Below, in pieces: positions 1 through 7,470 of a stretch of 11,816 nucleotides of DNA. The translations under genes and the position numbers were made by a program. Origin of the DNA: Rhodocyclaceae bacterium UBA2346 (GTDB taxonomy: Bacteria; Pseudomonadota; Gammaproteobacteria; Burkholderiales; Rhodocyclaceae); contig DDUE01000015.1 of assembly GCA_002344625.1 (NCBI GenBank), forward strand, positions 1 to 11,816. Direction: 5' to 3'. Under the pieces are notes generated by a model. The model was not told the DNA's origin. It saw nothing but the letters and a program-made list of their open reading frames with translations, and did no database searches. The stretch's first letter is position 1. Each line of letters starts with the position of its first letter.

Positions 1-12
1 CTCTTCCGATCT
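1..12. other. Illumina adapter remnant at contig end
   Basis: The first twelve bases, CTCTTCCGATCT, are identical to the 3' end shared by the standard Illumina TruSeq read 1 and read 2 adapters. Coding sequence of a permease begins immediately after, in mid-gene. I read this as untrimmed adapter at the end of an assembled contig and not as genomic sequence. A chance 12-base match exactly at base 1 is very unlikely. Nothing biological should be inferred from these bases. Confidence 0.92.
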
Positions 13-13
13 C

Positions 14-454
14 GTGCAGGGCGGCTATCTTTTCGACCGCGCCTGGCATCTGGTGCTGCCGGTGGTGGCGATGTCCTACGGCGGGCTGGCGTTCCTGGCC
101 AAACTCACCCGCTCGTCGCTGCTCGAAAACCTCGCCGCCGACTATGCCCGCACCGCCCGCGCCAAGGGCGTGGATGAAGAAACCGTGCTGTGGCGGCATG
201 TGTTCCGCAATTCGCTGTTGCCACTCATCACCGTGTCTGCGGGCCTGTTGCCGAGCCTGCTGGCCGGGTCGGTGATCATCGAGAGCATCTTCAGCATCGA
301 CGGCATGGGCAAGCTTGCGGTCGAGGCGGTGCAGACCCGCGACCGCGAACTGGTGCTGTCGGTGACGCTGATCTCCGGCCTGCTCACGCTCGCCGGCTAC
401 CTGCTCGCCGACATCGCGTATGCGATCGCCGATCCGCGGGTGAGCTATGACTGA
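14..454 (+). CDS. ABC peptide transporter permease, OppB/YejB type (5'-truncated)
   Basis: This is the C-terminal 146 residues of an inner-membrane permease of the binding-protein-dependent transport family (BPD_transp_1, OppB/DppB/YejB branch). The first codon after the adapter remnant, GTG, is internal and not a start. The EAA loop that docks on the ATPase is visible at about residues 43-66 (DYARTARAKG, then WRHVFRNSLLP). It is followed by hydrophobic helices and the family's usual ending, in which an ADPRV motif closes the last membrane segment. Full-length relatives have about 310-360 residues, so more than half the gene is missing upstream. The stop overlaps the next gene by 8 bp (447-454), which implies translational coupling. 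It would pair with the next permease and the double ATPase to import peptides or related solutes. The exact substrate cannot be told. Confidence 0.9.
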   Translation: MQGGYLFDRAWHLVLPVVAMSYGGLAFLAKLTRSSLLENLAADYARTARAKGVDEETVLWRHVFRNSLLPLITVSAGLLPSLLAGSVIIESIFSIDGMGKLAVEAVQTRDRELVLSVTLISGLLTLAGYLLADIAYAIADPRVSYD

Positions 455-1622
455 GGTCACGGCGCCGAGGCCGTGGGGGCGGCAGGTGCTGGCGGCGCTG
501 CTGCGGCGCGCGAGCGCCCGCCTCGGGCTGGCCTGGATCGGCTTCCTGGTGCTGATCGCGATCTTCGCGCCGCTGCTCGCCAACACCCACCCGCTCTACA
601 TGGTCGTCGATGGCCAGGCCAGCAGTCCGGCGCTGGCCCGGCTCGAAGCGCTCGACTGGCTGTGGATGGGCGGGTTCGGGCTGGCGCTGGTGCTGCGCTT
701 GGTGCCGGGCCCGTTCGTGAAGCGCTTCGGTCTGTGGCTGCTGGGGCTCGCGGGCACGGCGGCGCTGGCCTACGGCCTGGCCGCGCCGCAAACGCTCACG
801 GTCTACGAGCGCTATCGCGAACTCGAGGCCTCTGGCCGGATCGAGGCGCTGGTGCGCGCGCCGATCCCGTACTCGCCCAAGGACTATCTGCGCGATTTCG
901 GCGACACCGGCATCGAGGCGCCGCTCGCGGCGAGCGGGCGGACGCACTGGCTGGGCACCGAGGAGAACGGCGCCGATGTCGCCTCGCGCATGATCCACGC
1001 GACCCGGGTCGCGCTCGGCATCGGCTTCATCGCGACCGGCATCGCGATCGTGATCGGCATCGTCGTTGGCGGGCTGATGGGCTACTTCTCGGGCGTCGTC
1101 GACATGATCGGGATGCGCCTGGTCGAGATCTTCGAGGCGATCCCGACGCTGTTCCTGCTGCTCACCTTCGTCGCGTTCTTCGGCCGCTCGATCTACATGA
1201 TGATGGTGATCATCGGCATCACCTCGTGGTCGGGCTATGCCCGCTTCGTGCGCGCCGAGTTTCTCAAGCTGCGTGACCAGGATTTCGTCCAGGCGGCGGT
1301 GGCGTGCGGACTGCCGCTGCCGTCGATCCTGTTCCGCCACATGCTGCCGAACGGGCTCGCGCCGCTGTTGGTGGCGGCGAGCTTCGGCGTCGCGTCGGCG
1401 ATCCTGGCCGAGGCGACGCTGAGCTTTCTCGGCCTCGGGCTGGTCGACGACCCGTCGTGGGGGCAGATGCTCAACCAGGCGGTGCAGTCGTCGAGTTTCA
1501 ACTGGTGGCTGGCGGTGTTTCCCGGCGGGGCGATCTTCCTGACCGTGTTCGCCTACAACCTGGTCGGCGAGGCCTTGCGCGACGCGGTCGATCCGCACAC
1601 CCAGCGCGGCGGGGCGGCGTGA
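447..1622 (+). CDS. ABC peptide transporter permease, OppC/YejE type, with extra hydrophobic insertion
   Basis: The 391-residue inner-membrane permease is the second half of the channel with the preceding OppB/YejB-type protein. The first membrane segment is at about residues 28-46. The conserved segment HWLGTEENGADVASRMIHATR starts at about residue 167, and the EAA loop is at about 280-302 (DFVQAAVACG, then FRHMLPN). The end VGEALRDAVDP is typical of OppC/YejE. The family usually has 280-345 residues. The excess is between helix 1 and the WLGTE motif, where residues 69-86 and 93-112 look like two additional membrane segments followed by a charged stretch (ERYRELEASGRIEAL). E. coli YejE also has a long loop here, but as far as I recall it is not this hydrophobic. 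The start ATG lies inside the previous gene's end (ATGACTGA), and the stop shares one base with the next ATG. Confidence 0.92.
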   Translation: MTEVTAPRPWGRQVLAALLRRASARLGLAWIGFLVLIAIFAPLLANTHPLYMVVDGQASSPALARLEALDWLWMGGFGLALVLRLVPGPFVKRFGLWLLGLAGTAALAYGLAAPQTLTVYERYRELEASGRIEALVRAPIPYSPKDYLRDFGDTGIEAPLAASGRTHWLGTEENGADVASRMIHATRVALGIGFIATGIAIVIGIVVGGLMGYFSGVVDMIGMRLVEIFEAIPTLFLLLTFVAFFGRSIYMMMVIIGITSWSGYARFVRAEFLKLRDQDFVQAAVACGLPLPSILFRHMLPNGLAPLLVAASFGVASAILAEATLSFLGLGLVDDPSWGQMLNQAVQSSSFNWWLAVFPGGAIFLTVFAYNLVGEALRDAVDPHTQRGGAA

Positions 1623-3283
1623 TGGCGAAACTGCTCGAGATCGACGGGCTGGTCACCGAGCTGGGAAACGGGCGTGACTGGGTGCGCGCGGTGGCCGGCG
1701 TGAGCCTGGTGGTGCAGCGTGGCGAGACCGTGTGCCTGGTGGGCGAATCGGGCAGCGGCAAATCGGTGACGGCGCTGTCGGTGATGGGTTTGCTGCCTCG
1801 GGGGCGCTTCCGCCATCCGCAGGGGCGCATTCGCCTCCATGCCGAGCGCGCGGATGGCACGCAGGAAGGCGGCGAGGCGCTGGACCTGCTCGGTGCCGAC
1901 GCGGCTACGCTCACCCGCATTCGCGGCGCGCGCATCGGCATGATCTTCCAGGAGCCGATGACCTCGCTGAACCCGGTCATGACGATCGGCGAGCAACTGG
2001 GCGAGGTATTGCAACTGCATCGCCCCGAACTGTCCGACGCGGCGCGCGCGGCGCGCGTGGTGGCGGCGCTGGAGGAAGTCCGCATTCCGGACGCGGTGCA
2101 GCGGGCGAAGGAGTATCCGCACCGGCTCTCGGGCGGTCAGCGCCAGCGGGTGATGATCGCGATGGCGCTGATCTGCGAGCCGGCGCTGTTGATCGCGGAC
2201 GAACCGACCACCGCGCTCGACGTCACCGTGCAGGCCGAGATCCTGCGGCTGATGCGCGAGCTGCAGACCCGGCGCGGCATGGGCATGCTCTTCATCACTC
2301 ACGACTTCGGCGTGGTCGCGCAGATCGCCGACACCGTGGGGGTCATGCAGAAAGGGGCGCTGGTCGAGTGCGGACCGGTGGCCGCGGTGTTGCATGCCCC
2401 GCAACATCCGTATACCCGCAGCCTGATCGCGGCCTTGCCGGAGCACCTGCCGCGCGGCGCGCGCACCCCCGGCGGCGGTGACACCTTACTGGCCCTCGAG
2501 GATCTGGCGGTGCATTTCCCGGTGCGGCGCGGGCTGCTGAGGCGGGTCGTGGATCACTTTCGCGCGGTCGACGGGGTGTCGCTCGAAGTGCGTGCCGGCG
2601 AGGTGCTGGCACTGGTCGGCGAGTCGGGCTGCGGCAAGACGACCTTGGGGCGCGCCCTGCTGCGCCTGATCGAGCCGACCGCCGGGCGTGTCGTGTTGCA
2701 GGGCCAGGACATCACCCGCCATTCGTCGCGCGCGCTGCGGCCGCTGCGGCGGCAGATGCAGGTGGTATTCCAGGACCCGGGTTCGAGCCTCAATCCGCGC
2801 CTGCCGATCGTGACCACCCTGGTCGAGCCGATGCGGGTGCACGGTATCGGCCGCGACGACGCCGAGCGCCGCGCCCGCGCGGCCGAGCTGCTCGCACGGG
2901 TCGAAATGCCGCCCGACAGCCTGTGGCGCTATCCGCACGAGTTTTCGGGCGGCCAGCGCCAGCGGCTCGCGATCGCGCGTGCGCTGGTTCTCGAGCCGCG
3001 CTTCATCGTGTGCGACGAGGTCACCTCGGCGCTCGACGTATCGGTGCAGGCGGGCATCCTGAAGCTGTTGCGGCGCCTGGTCGATGAGCAGCGGCTGGGT
3101 ATCTTGTTCATCACCCACAACATCGGCGTGGTCGCGTATCTGTCGGACCGGGTGTGCGTGATGCAGTCCGGCCGCGTGGTCGAGCAGGGAGCGACCGACG
3201 AGGTGCTGCAGCGGCCGCGGCACGCCTACACCCAGGTGTTGCTCGCGGCGGTGCCGCGGCTGGAGCCGGGTGCGGCACCGTGA
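1622..3283 (+). CDS. Peptide ABC transporter, fused double ATP-binding protein (YejF-like)
   Basis: The 553-residue protein carries two complete nucleotide-binding domains in tandem and powers the preceding permease pair. Domain 1 has Walker A GESGSGKS at 41-48, Q-loop Gln110, signature LSGGQ at 169-173, Walker B with DE at 193-194 and H-loop His227. Domain 2 has Walker A GESGCGKT at 333-340, Q-loop Gln384, signature FSGGQ at 441-445, Walker B with DE at 465-466 and H-loop His499. Domain 2 reads DEVTSALD where DEPTSALD is commonest, and ITHN where ITHD is usual. All core ATPase residues remain. The start ATG at 1622 overlaps the preceding TGA by one base; an in-frame upstream extension is only read-through of the other gene's frame. 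Length and last position in the operon match YejF (yejABEF) better than GsiA, whose gene comes first. The cysteine-rich C-terminal motif of OppD/OppF is absent. Confidence 0.93.
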   Translation: MAKLLEIDGLVTELGNGRDWVRAVAGVSLVVQRGETVCLVGESGSGKSVTALSVMGLLPRGRFRHPQGRIRLHAERADGTQEGGEALDLLGADAATLTRIRGARIGMIFQEPMTSLNPVMTIGEQLGEVLQLHRPELSDAARAARVVAALEEVRIPDAVQRAKEYPHRLSGGQRQRVMIAMALICEPALLIADEPTTALDVTVQAEILRLMRELQTRRGMGMLFITHDFGVVAQIADTVGVMQKGALVECGPVAAVLHAPQHPYTRSLIAALPEHLPRGARTPGGGDTLLALEDLAVHFPVRRGLLRRVVDHFRAVDGVSLEVRAGEVLALVGESGCGKTTLGRALLRLIEPTAGRVVLQGQDITRHSSRALRPLRRQMQVVFQDPGSSLNPRLPIVTTLVEPMRVHGIGRDDAERRARAAELLARVEMPPDSLWRYPHEFSGGQRQRLAIARALVLEPRFIVCDEVTSALDVSVQAGILKLLRRLVDEQRLGILFITHNIGVVAYLSDRVCVMQSGRVVEQGATDEVLQRPRHAYTQVLLAAVPRLEPGAAP

Positions 3284-3311
3284 GGCGTGTCGTGCGAGCG
3301 GGACGGTGGCC

Positions 3312-3332
3312 GGCCCCCCGGATGGGCGGGCC
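3312..3332. terminator. GC-rich stem-loop between two convergent operons
   Basis: The bases GGCCC+CCC pair with GGG+GGGCC around a GGAT loop, giving 8 bp with a single bulged C (3327). It lies in the 65-bp gap between the convergent stops of the double ATPase (3283) and the OppF-type gene (3349), the right place for a bidirectional transcription end. No T-run follows on either strand, so it is not a textbook intrinsic terminator. It may act as a Rho-assisted terminator or 3'-end protector. Bases 3317-3332 are identical to 7483-7498. Confidence 0.45.
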
Positions 3333-3348
3333 TGCTGGTGCGGGCGGT

Positions 3349-4413
3349 TCAGCGCTGGATCGCGCCGCCGTGCGCCCGACCCTCGCCGATGGCATGGCAT
3401 GCCGCGAATTGCCCGGGTGAAACCTCGGCCAGGGCCGGCGCCTCGCGCTTGCAGCGCTCGTTGGCGAGCGGGCAGCGGGGGTGGAAGGTACAGCCTGGGG
3501 GCGGTGTGATCGGGTTCGGCACCTCGCCCCTGACCGTTTCCTCGCGCGTGCCGGTCATCGAGATGTCGGGGATCGTCGCGAGCAGCATGCGGGTGTAGGG
3601 GTGGCGCGGATCCTCGAACAGGCTGCGGCTGGCGGCGATCTCGACGATGCGGCCGAGATACATCACGCCGATGCGGTTGGCCATGTGGCGCACGACCGCG
3701 AGATCGTGGCTGATGAACAGGTAGGTGAGGCCCAGTTCGTCCTGCAAGTCCTTCATCAGGTTGAGGATCTGCGCCTGCACCGATACGTCGAGCGCCGATG
3801 TGGGCTCGTCGCACACCAGGAATTCGGGGTTGTTCGCCAGCGCCCGGGCGATGCAGATGCGCTGGCGCTGGCCGCCGGAGAATTCATGCGGAAACTTGTG
3901 CCCGTCAGCCGGTGACAGGCCCACCAGGGTCAGGAGCGCCGCGACCCGCGCCTGGATCGCGGTGCTGTCGTCGATCAGCCGGAAGACCCGAATCGGCTCG
4001 GCGATGATGCGGTCCACCCGCCAGCGCGGATTGAGGCTGGCGTAGGGGTCCTGAAAGATCATCTGGAAACGCCGCCGCAAGGCCTGCATCTGTGCGCCCG
4101 AGCGGATCTGGCCGACGTCCTGGCCGTCGAACACGATGCGCCCGTCGGTGGATTCGTAGAGGCCGACGATCAGGCGTGCGACGGTGGATTTGCCGCAGCC
4201 GGATTCCCCGACCAGGGCGAAGGTTTCGCCGCGCGCGATCTCGAACGAAACGCCGTCCACTGCCTTAAGGAAGCGTCGCGGCTGGCGTTCGAGCACGCGG
4301 TTCAGGAACGGCCTGGAGACGTCGAACGCGCATTTGAGGTTCTCGACCCGCAGCAGCGGCGCAGCCGGCGTGACGGGGAGCGTGGCGGGCGGGGTGCGGA
4401 TGAAGGCCGTCAT
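3349..4413 (-). CDS. Peptide ABC transporter ATP-binding protein, OppF/DppF type
   Basis: The 354-residue cytoplasmic ATPase subunit works as a heterodimer with the OppD-type protein encoded just upstream. It shows Walker A GESGCGKS (69-76), Q-loop Gln121, signature FSGGQ (178-182), Walker B with DE at 202-203 and SHD with His236. The oligopeptide/dipeptide C-terminal extension has HPYTR (271-275) and four cysteines, C308, C314, C321 and C339, in the pattern GCTFHPRCP...C...C. In structures of some DppD/OppD relatives such a cluster binds a [4Fe-4S] centre; here that is inference. I chose the ATG at 4413 because it overlaps the OppD-type stop as ATGA, and because the 13 residues before it are only read-through of another frame. 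It is the last gene of the minus-strand operon and converges on the fused ATPase gene. Confidence 0.94.
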   Translation of the reverse strand: MTAFIRTPPATLPVTPAAPLLRVENLKCAFDVSRPFLNRVLERQPRRFLKAVDGVSFEIARGETFALVGESGCGKSTVARLIVGLYESTDGRIVFDGQDVGQIRSGAQMQALRRRFQMIFQDPYASLNPRWRVDRIIAEPIRVFRLIDDSTAIQARVAALLTLVGLSPADGHKFPHEFSGGQRQRICIARALANNPEFLVCDEPTSALDVSVQAQILNLMKDLQDELGLTYLFISHDLAVVRHMANRIGVMYLGRIVEIAASRSLFEDPRHPYTRMLLATIPDISMTGTREETVRGEVPNPITPPPGCTFHPRCPLANERCKREAPALAEVSPGQFAACHAIGEGRAHGGAIQR

Positions 4414-5411
4414 CGCGTCTGCTCGCTTGCGTGTCCGGCATCGAACAGCCAACAGGCCGCGCGGGTCGCGCCGGCCGGCAGCAGGTCGGGCCGGTCGCTG
4501 CGGCAGCGCTCGAAAACCGCGCCGCAGCGGGGGTTGAACGCACAGCCCGGCGGGATTGCGTTGAGCCGCGGCATTGCGCCGTCAATCTGTACCAGACGCC
4601 GGATGTCGGCGCCCAGCACCGGGATCGAGCCCATCAGCCCGCGGGTGTACGGGTGGTGCGGCGTCTGCACCACCGCGCGCACCGGGCCGATCTCGGCCAG
4701 GCGTCCGGCATACATCACCGCGACCCGGTCGGCGGTTTCGGCGATCACGCCCATGTCATGGGTGACGAGCATCACCGCGGTGTCGTGCTCGCGGCACAGG
4801 CGCTTGAGCAGCGTGATGATCTGGGCCTGCACCGATACGTCGAGCGCGGTGGTCGGCTCGTCGGCGATGATCAGCTCGGGCTGGGCGCACAGCGCCAGCG
4901 CGATCACCACCCGCTGGCGCATGCCGCCGGAGAACTGGTGCGGGTAGTGGTCGATGCGCTCCGCCGGCGCGGGAATGCCGACTTCGTCGAGGAGCGCGAT
5001 CGCGCGCTTGCGCGCGCCGTCCTCGTCCACGTCGAGATGGGTCAGGATCGTTTCGCCGAGTTGCTGGCCGATTGTCAGCAGCGGATTCAGGCTGGTGAGC
5101 GGATCCTGGAAGATCATCGCGATGCGCCGGCCACGGATGTGGCGCATCTGGTCGGGGCGCAAGCGGTGGATGGGGTCGCCGTGGAGCAGGATCTCGCCCG
5201 CCGCGATCCGCCCGGGGGGCTCGAGCAGGCCGATGATCGCCGCGCCGGTGAGCGATTTGCCGGCGCCGGATTCGCCGACCACGCCCAGCACTTCGCCGCG
5301 GGCGATGTCGAAGGAGACGTCGTCGATCGCGACCAGGGTGCCGCGCCGGGTCGGGAACTCGATGCGCAGGTTGCGCACCGACAGGAGGGGGGGCGGGGTC
5401 GGGTCGCTCAT
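4410..5411 (-). CDS. Peptide ABC transporter ATP-binding protein, OppD/DppD type
   Basis: The 333-residue ATPase subunit is the partner of the OppF-type protein. It shows Walker A GESGAGKS (46-53), Q-loop Gln102, signature FSGGM (160-164; Met in place of Gln is common in OppD/DppD), Walker B with DE at 184-185 and H-loop His218. The C-terminal family extension has HPYTRGL (253-259) and cysteines C290, C296, C303 and C320, the same spacing style as the neighbouring ATPase, so it may also hold an iron-sulfur cluster (inference). The ATG at 5411 overlaps the permease stop as ATGA, and its own stop overlaps the next start the same way, so three genes are translationally coupled. A longer in-frame reading upstream (to 6455) only crosses the permease gene in a wrong frame and is not real. 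Confidence 0.95.
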   Translation of the reverse strand: MSDPTPPPLLSVRNLRIEFPTRRGTLVAIDDVSFDIARGEVLGVVGESGAGKSLTGAAIIGLLEPPGRIAAGEILLHGDPIHRLRPDQMRHIRGRRIAMIFQDPLTSLNPLLTIGQQLGETILTHLDVDEDGARKRAIALLDEVGIPAPAERIDHYPHQFSGGMRQRVVIALALCAQPELIIADEPTTALDVSVQAQIITLLKRLCREHDTAVMLVTHDMGVIAETADRVAVMYAGRLAEIGPVRAVVQTPHHPYTRGLMGSIPVLGADIRRLVQIDGAMPRLNAIPPGCAFNPRCGAVFERCRSDRPDLLPAGATRAACWLFDAGHASEQTR

Positions 5412-6367
5412 CGCAGTTTCGGGTTGAGTGCGTCGCGCAGCCAGTCGCCGAGCAGGTTGACCGCCAGCGCCAGGGCCAGCAGGGTGAGGCCGGGGAACAG
5501 CACGATCCACCACTCGCCGGAAAACAGGAAATCCTGCCCGACCCGGATCAGGGTGCCGAGGCTGGGCTGGGTGGGGGGTACGCCGACGCCGAGAAACGAC
5601 AGTGTCGATTCGAGAATGATCGCCAGCGCCAGCCCGATCGTCGCGATCACCAGCACCGGCCCCATCACGTTGGGCAGGATGTGGCGCAGCAGGATCACCG
5701 GCGCCGGCACCCCGATCACGCGCGCGGCCTGGACGTATTCCTTGTTCTTCTCGGCCAGGGTCGAACTGCGCACGGTGCGCGCGTACTGCACCCAGTCGGA
5801 CAGGCCGATCGCCGCGATCAGCACGTAGATCGCGACCTTGTCCTGCACACTCGGGGGGACGATGCCCTTGAACACGCCGAAGATCAGCAACGCGATCAGG
5901 ATCGCCGGAAAGCTCAGCTGCACGTCGGCGATGCGCATGATCAGGCTGTCGACCCAGCCGCCGACATAGCCCGAGACGAGTCCGAGGGTGATGCCGAGCA
6001 CCGCCGCGAACCCGACCGCGGCGAAGCCCACCAGCAGCGACACCCGCGAGCCGTACAGGATCGCCGAAAAGATGTCGCGCCCCTGGGCGTCGGTGCCCAG
6101 CCAGAACACGTTGCCGGTGAAGGCGTTGGGCGCCATCGGCGGGGTGAAGCCTTCCATCAGGTTGAGGGTAGCGGGGTCGAACGGGTTCTGCGGCGAGATC
6201 AGCGGCGCGCACAGCGCGGCGGCGAAGATCACCAGCGTCACCACCGCCGCGGCCACCGTGAGGGGCGAGCGGATGAAGCTGTAGAACAAGTCGTTGTCGG
6301 CGATACGGGCGAACAGTGACGGCGTCTTGATGCCGGACGATGCACTCACGATGGGCTTCCCATTCAC
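5408..6367 (-). CDS. Peptide ABC transporter permease, OppC/DppC type
   Basis: The 319-residue inner-membrane permease pairs with the OppB-type protein. The cytosolic N-terminus contains LFYSFIRSP. Membrane segment 1 is at about 36-57, the conserved FWLGTDAQGRDIFSAILYGSR is at 88-108, the EAA loop is at about 211-233 (EYVQAARVIG, then LRHILPN), and the protein ends LGDWLRDALNP. I chose GTG at 6367 because an AGGAGGG Shine-Dalgarno (6375-6381) sits 7 bases upstream and the resulting N-terminus looks like that of DppC relatives. The alternative ATG at 6448 overlaps the OppB-type stop as ATGA and would add 27 residues (MSAAARPPEGG and so on). These are encoded by a palindromic repeat and resemble no permease N-terminus, and that ATG has no evident ribosome binding site. 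The stop overlaps the OppD-type start. Confidence 0.93.
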   Translation of the reverse strand: MNGKPIVSASSGIKTPSLFARIADNDLFYSFIRSPLTVAAAVVTLVIFAAALCAPLISPQNPFDPATLNLMEGFTPPMAPNAFTGNVFWLGTDAQGRDIFSAILYGSRVSLLVGFAAVGFAAVLGITLGLVSGYVGGWVDSLIMRIADVQLSFPAILIALLIFGVFKGIVPPSVQDKVAIYVLIAAIGLSDWVQYARTVRSSTLAEKNKEYVQAARVIGVPAPVILLRHILPNVMGPVLVIATIGLALAIILESTLSFLGVGVPPTQPSLGTLIRVGQDFLFSGEWWIVLFPGLTLLALALAVNLLGDWLRDALNPKLR

Positions 6368-6374
6368 TGGACGA

Positions 6375-6381
6375 CCCTCCT
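6375..6381 (-). promoter_or_regulatory. Strong Shine-Dalgarno deciding the OppC-type start
   Basis: On the minus strand this reads AGGAGGG, followed after 7 bases by GTG at 6367. It lies at the edge of a palindromic repeat, and GGAGGG (6375-6380 on the plus strand CCCTCC) can pair with the repeat's own 6407-6412, so ribosome access may depend on RNA folding. It is the main reason for preferring GTG 6367 to ATG 6448. Confidence 0.6.
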
Positions 6382-6420
6382 GTCGCTGTGCGACATCCTC
6401 CCCAAGGGAGGGAACGCCTC
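6375..6420. repeat. Palindromic intercistronic repeat with nested hairpins
   Basis: Three inverted pairs are packed together in the gap between the OppB- and OppC-type genes. They are TGTCGC/GCGACA with a 3-base loop (6381-6386 with 6390-6395), CCTCCC/GGGAGG with a 3-base loop (6397-6402 with 6406-6411), and an outer pair CCCTCC/GGAGGG (6375-6380 with 6407-6412) that competes with the second. Its translation on the minus strand (ARPPEGGVPSLGEDVAQRQEG) resembles read-through of short interspersed repeats that I recall from betaproteobacterial genomes. It looks like an inserted repeat unit, not part of either gene. The copy number elsewhere in the genome is unknown. Confidence 0.55.
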
Positions 6421-6444
6421 CTTCGGGCGGCCGGGCGGCGGCGC

Positions 6445-7428
6445 TCATGAACCACGCCCGCTGCGCTTCACGCGCAGGCGCGGGTCGACGGCAAAGTAAA
6501 GGAGGTCGACGATCAGGTTGATGACGACGAAGATCAGCGCGATCAGCACCAGGTAGGCCGCCATCACCGGCACATCCACGAACTGCACCGCGGTGATGAA
6601 CAGCAGGCCCACGCCGGGCCACTGGAATACCGTTTCGGTGATGATCGCGAACGCGATGATCGAGCCGATCTGCAGGCCGGTGATCGTGATCACCGGCAGC
6701 AGGGTGTTCTTGAGCGCATGGCGAAAGTGCACGCTGCGATCCGACAGCCCGCGCGCACGTGCGAACTTGATGTAGTCGGTGCGCAACACTTCGAGCATCT
6801 CGGCGCGCACCAGGCGCATGATCAGCGTGAGCTGGTACAGCCCGAGCGTGATCGCCGGCATGATCAGCGACTTGAGACCGCTTTCGGTCAGCAGCCCGGT
6901 GCTCCACCAGCCGAGCCGCACCACCTCGCCGCGGCCGAAAGCCGGCAGCACCTGCAGTTGCACCGCGAACACGTAGATCAGCAGGATGCCGATCAGGAAG
7001 GTCGGCAGCGAAACCCCGATCAGCGACAGGCTCATGATGATCTGGCTCAGCCACCCGTCGCGCCGCAGCGCGGTATAGACGCCCAGCGCGATGCCCACCA
7101 CCAGCGCGCCGATGCCGGAAATCAGCGCGAGTTCGAGCGTGGCCGGCAGGCGTTCGAAGATCACGTCGGCGACCGGGCGCGCCATGCGGTAAGACATGCC
7201 GAACTGGCCCTGCGCGGCGTTCGCCACGAAGCGCGCGAACTGCACCGGAACCGGGTCGTTCAGGCCGAGTTGCGCGCGCAACTGTTCGCGTTCGACCAGC
7301 GTCGCTTCCTGGCCGACCATGTTGTTGATCGGGTCGCCGATGTAGCGGAACAGGCCGAACGCGACGAGCGCGACGGTCAGCATGACGAGCACCGACTGGA
7401 GCAGGCGCCGGATGATGAAGGCTAGCAT
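6445..7428 (-). CDS. Peptide ABC transporter permease, OppB/DppB type
   Basis: The 327-residue inner-membrane permease matches the usual OppB/DppB length. It starts MLAFIIRRLLQS and runs into the first helix (about 9-30). It then has the family periplasmic segment with LGLNDPVPVQF (54-64) and FGMSY (76-80), a membrane core, the EAA loop at about 218-241 (DYIKFARARGL, then FRHALKNTLLP), and the ending VDLLYFAVDPRL. It follows the binding-protein gene after a 97-base gap filled with GC-rich hairpins. No good Shine-Dalgarno precedes ATG 7428, so translation may be weak or structure-controlled. Together with the OppC-type subunit it forms the channel for the binding protein encoded upstream. Confidence 0.95.
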   Translation of the reverse strand: MLAFIIRRLLQSVLVMLTVALVAFGLFRYIGDPINNMVGQEATLVEREQLRAQLGLNDPVPVQFARFVANAAQGQFGMSYRMARPVADVIFERLPATLELALISGIGALVVGIALGVYTALRRDGWLSQIIMSLSLIGVSLPTFLIGILLIYVFAVQLQVLPAFGRGEVVRLGWWSTGLLTESGLKSLIMPAITLGLYQLTLIMRLVRAEMLEVLRTDYIKFARARGLSDRSVHFRHALKNTLLPVITITGLQIGSIIAFAIITETVFQWPGVGLLFITAVQFVDVPVMAAYLVLIALIFVVINLIVDLLYFAVDPRLRVKRSGRGS

Positions 7429-7470
7429 CGCGACGTGGTCGGGCCGGCGTCAGTGTGGAGCGGGTTCGAT

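Noticed and set aside
1..454. First permease as a pseudogene
   Set aside because: The truncation coincides with adapter sequence at the contig end, so it is an assembly limit.
384..1598. 404-codon open frame on the minus strand
   Set aside because: It lies antisense to the complete OppC/YejE-type permease. The product is a low-complexity Arg/Gln/His/Asp-rich string typical of the complement of high-GC genes, with no family likeness.
4431..5828. 465-codon open frame on the plus strand
   Set aside because: It is antisense to the OppD- and OppC-type genes and crosses two real genes. It is an effect of codon bias at high GC.
6361..6363. ATG at 6363 (minus strand) just inside the OppC-type gene
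   Set aside because: It is 4 bases from GTG 6367 and therefore out of frame; it leads to no permease sequence.
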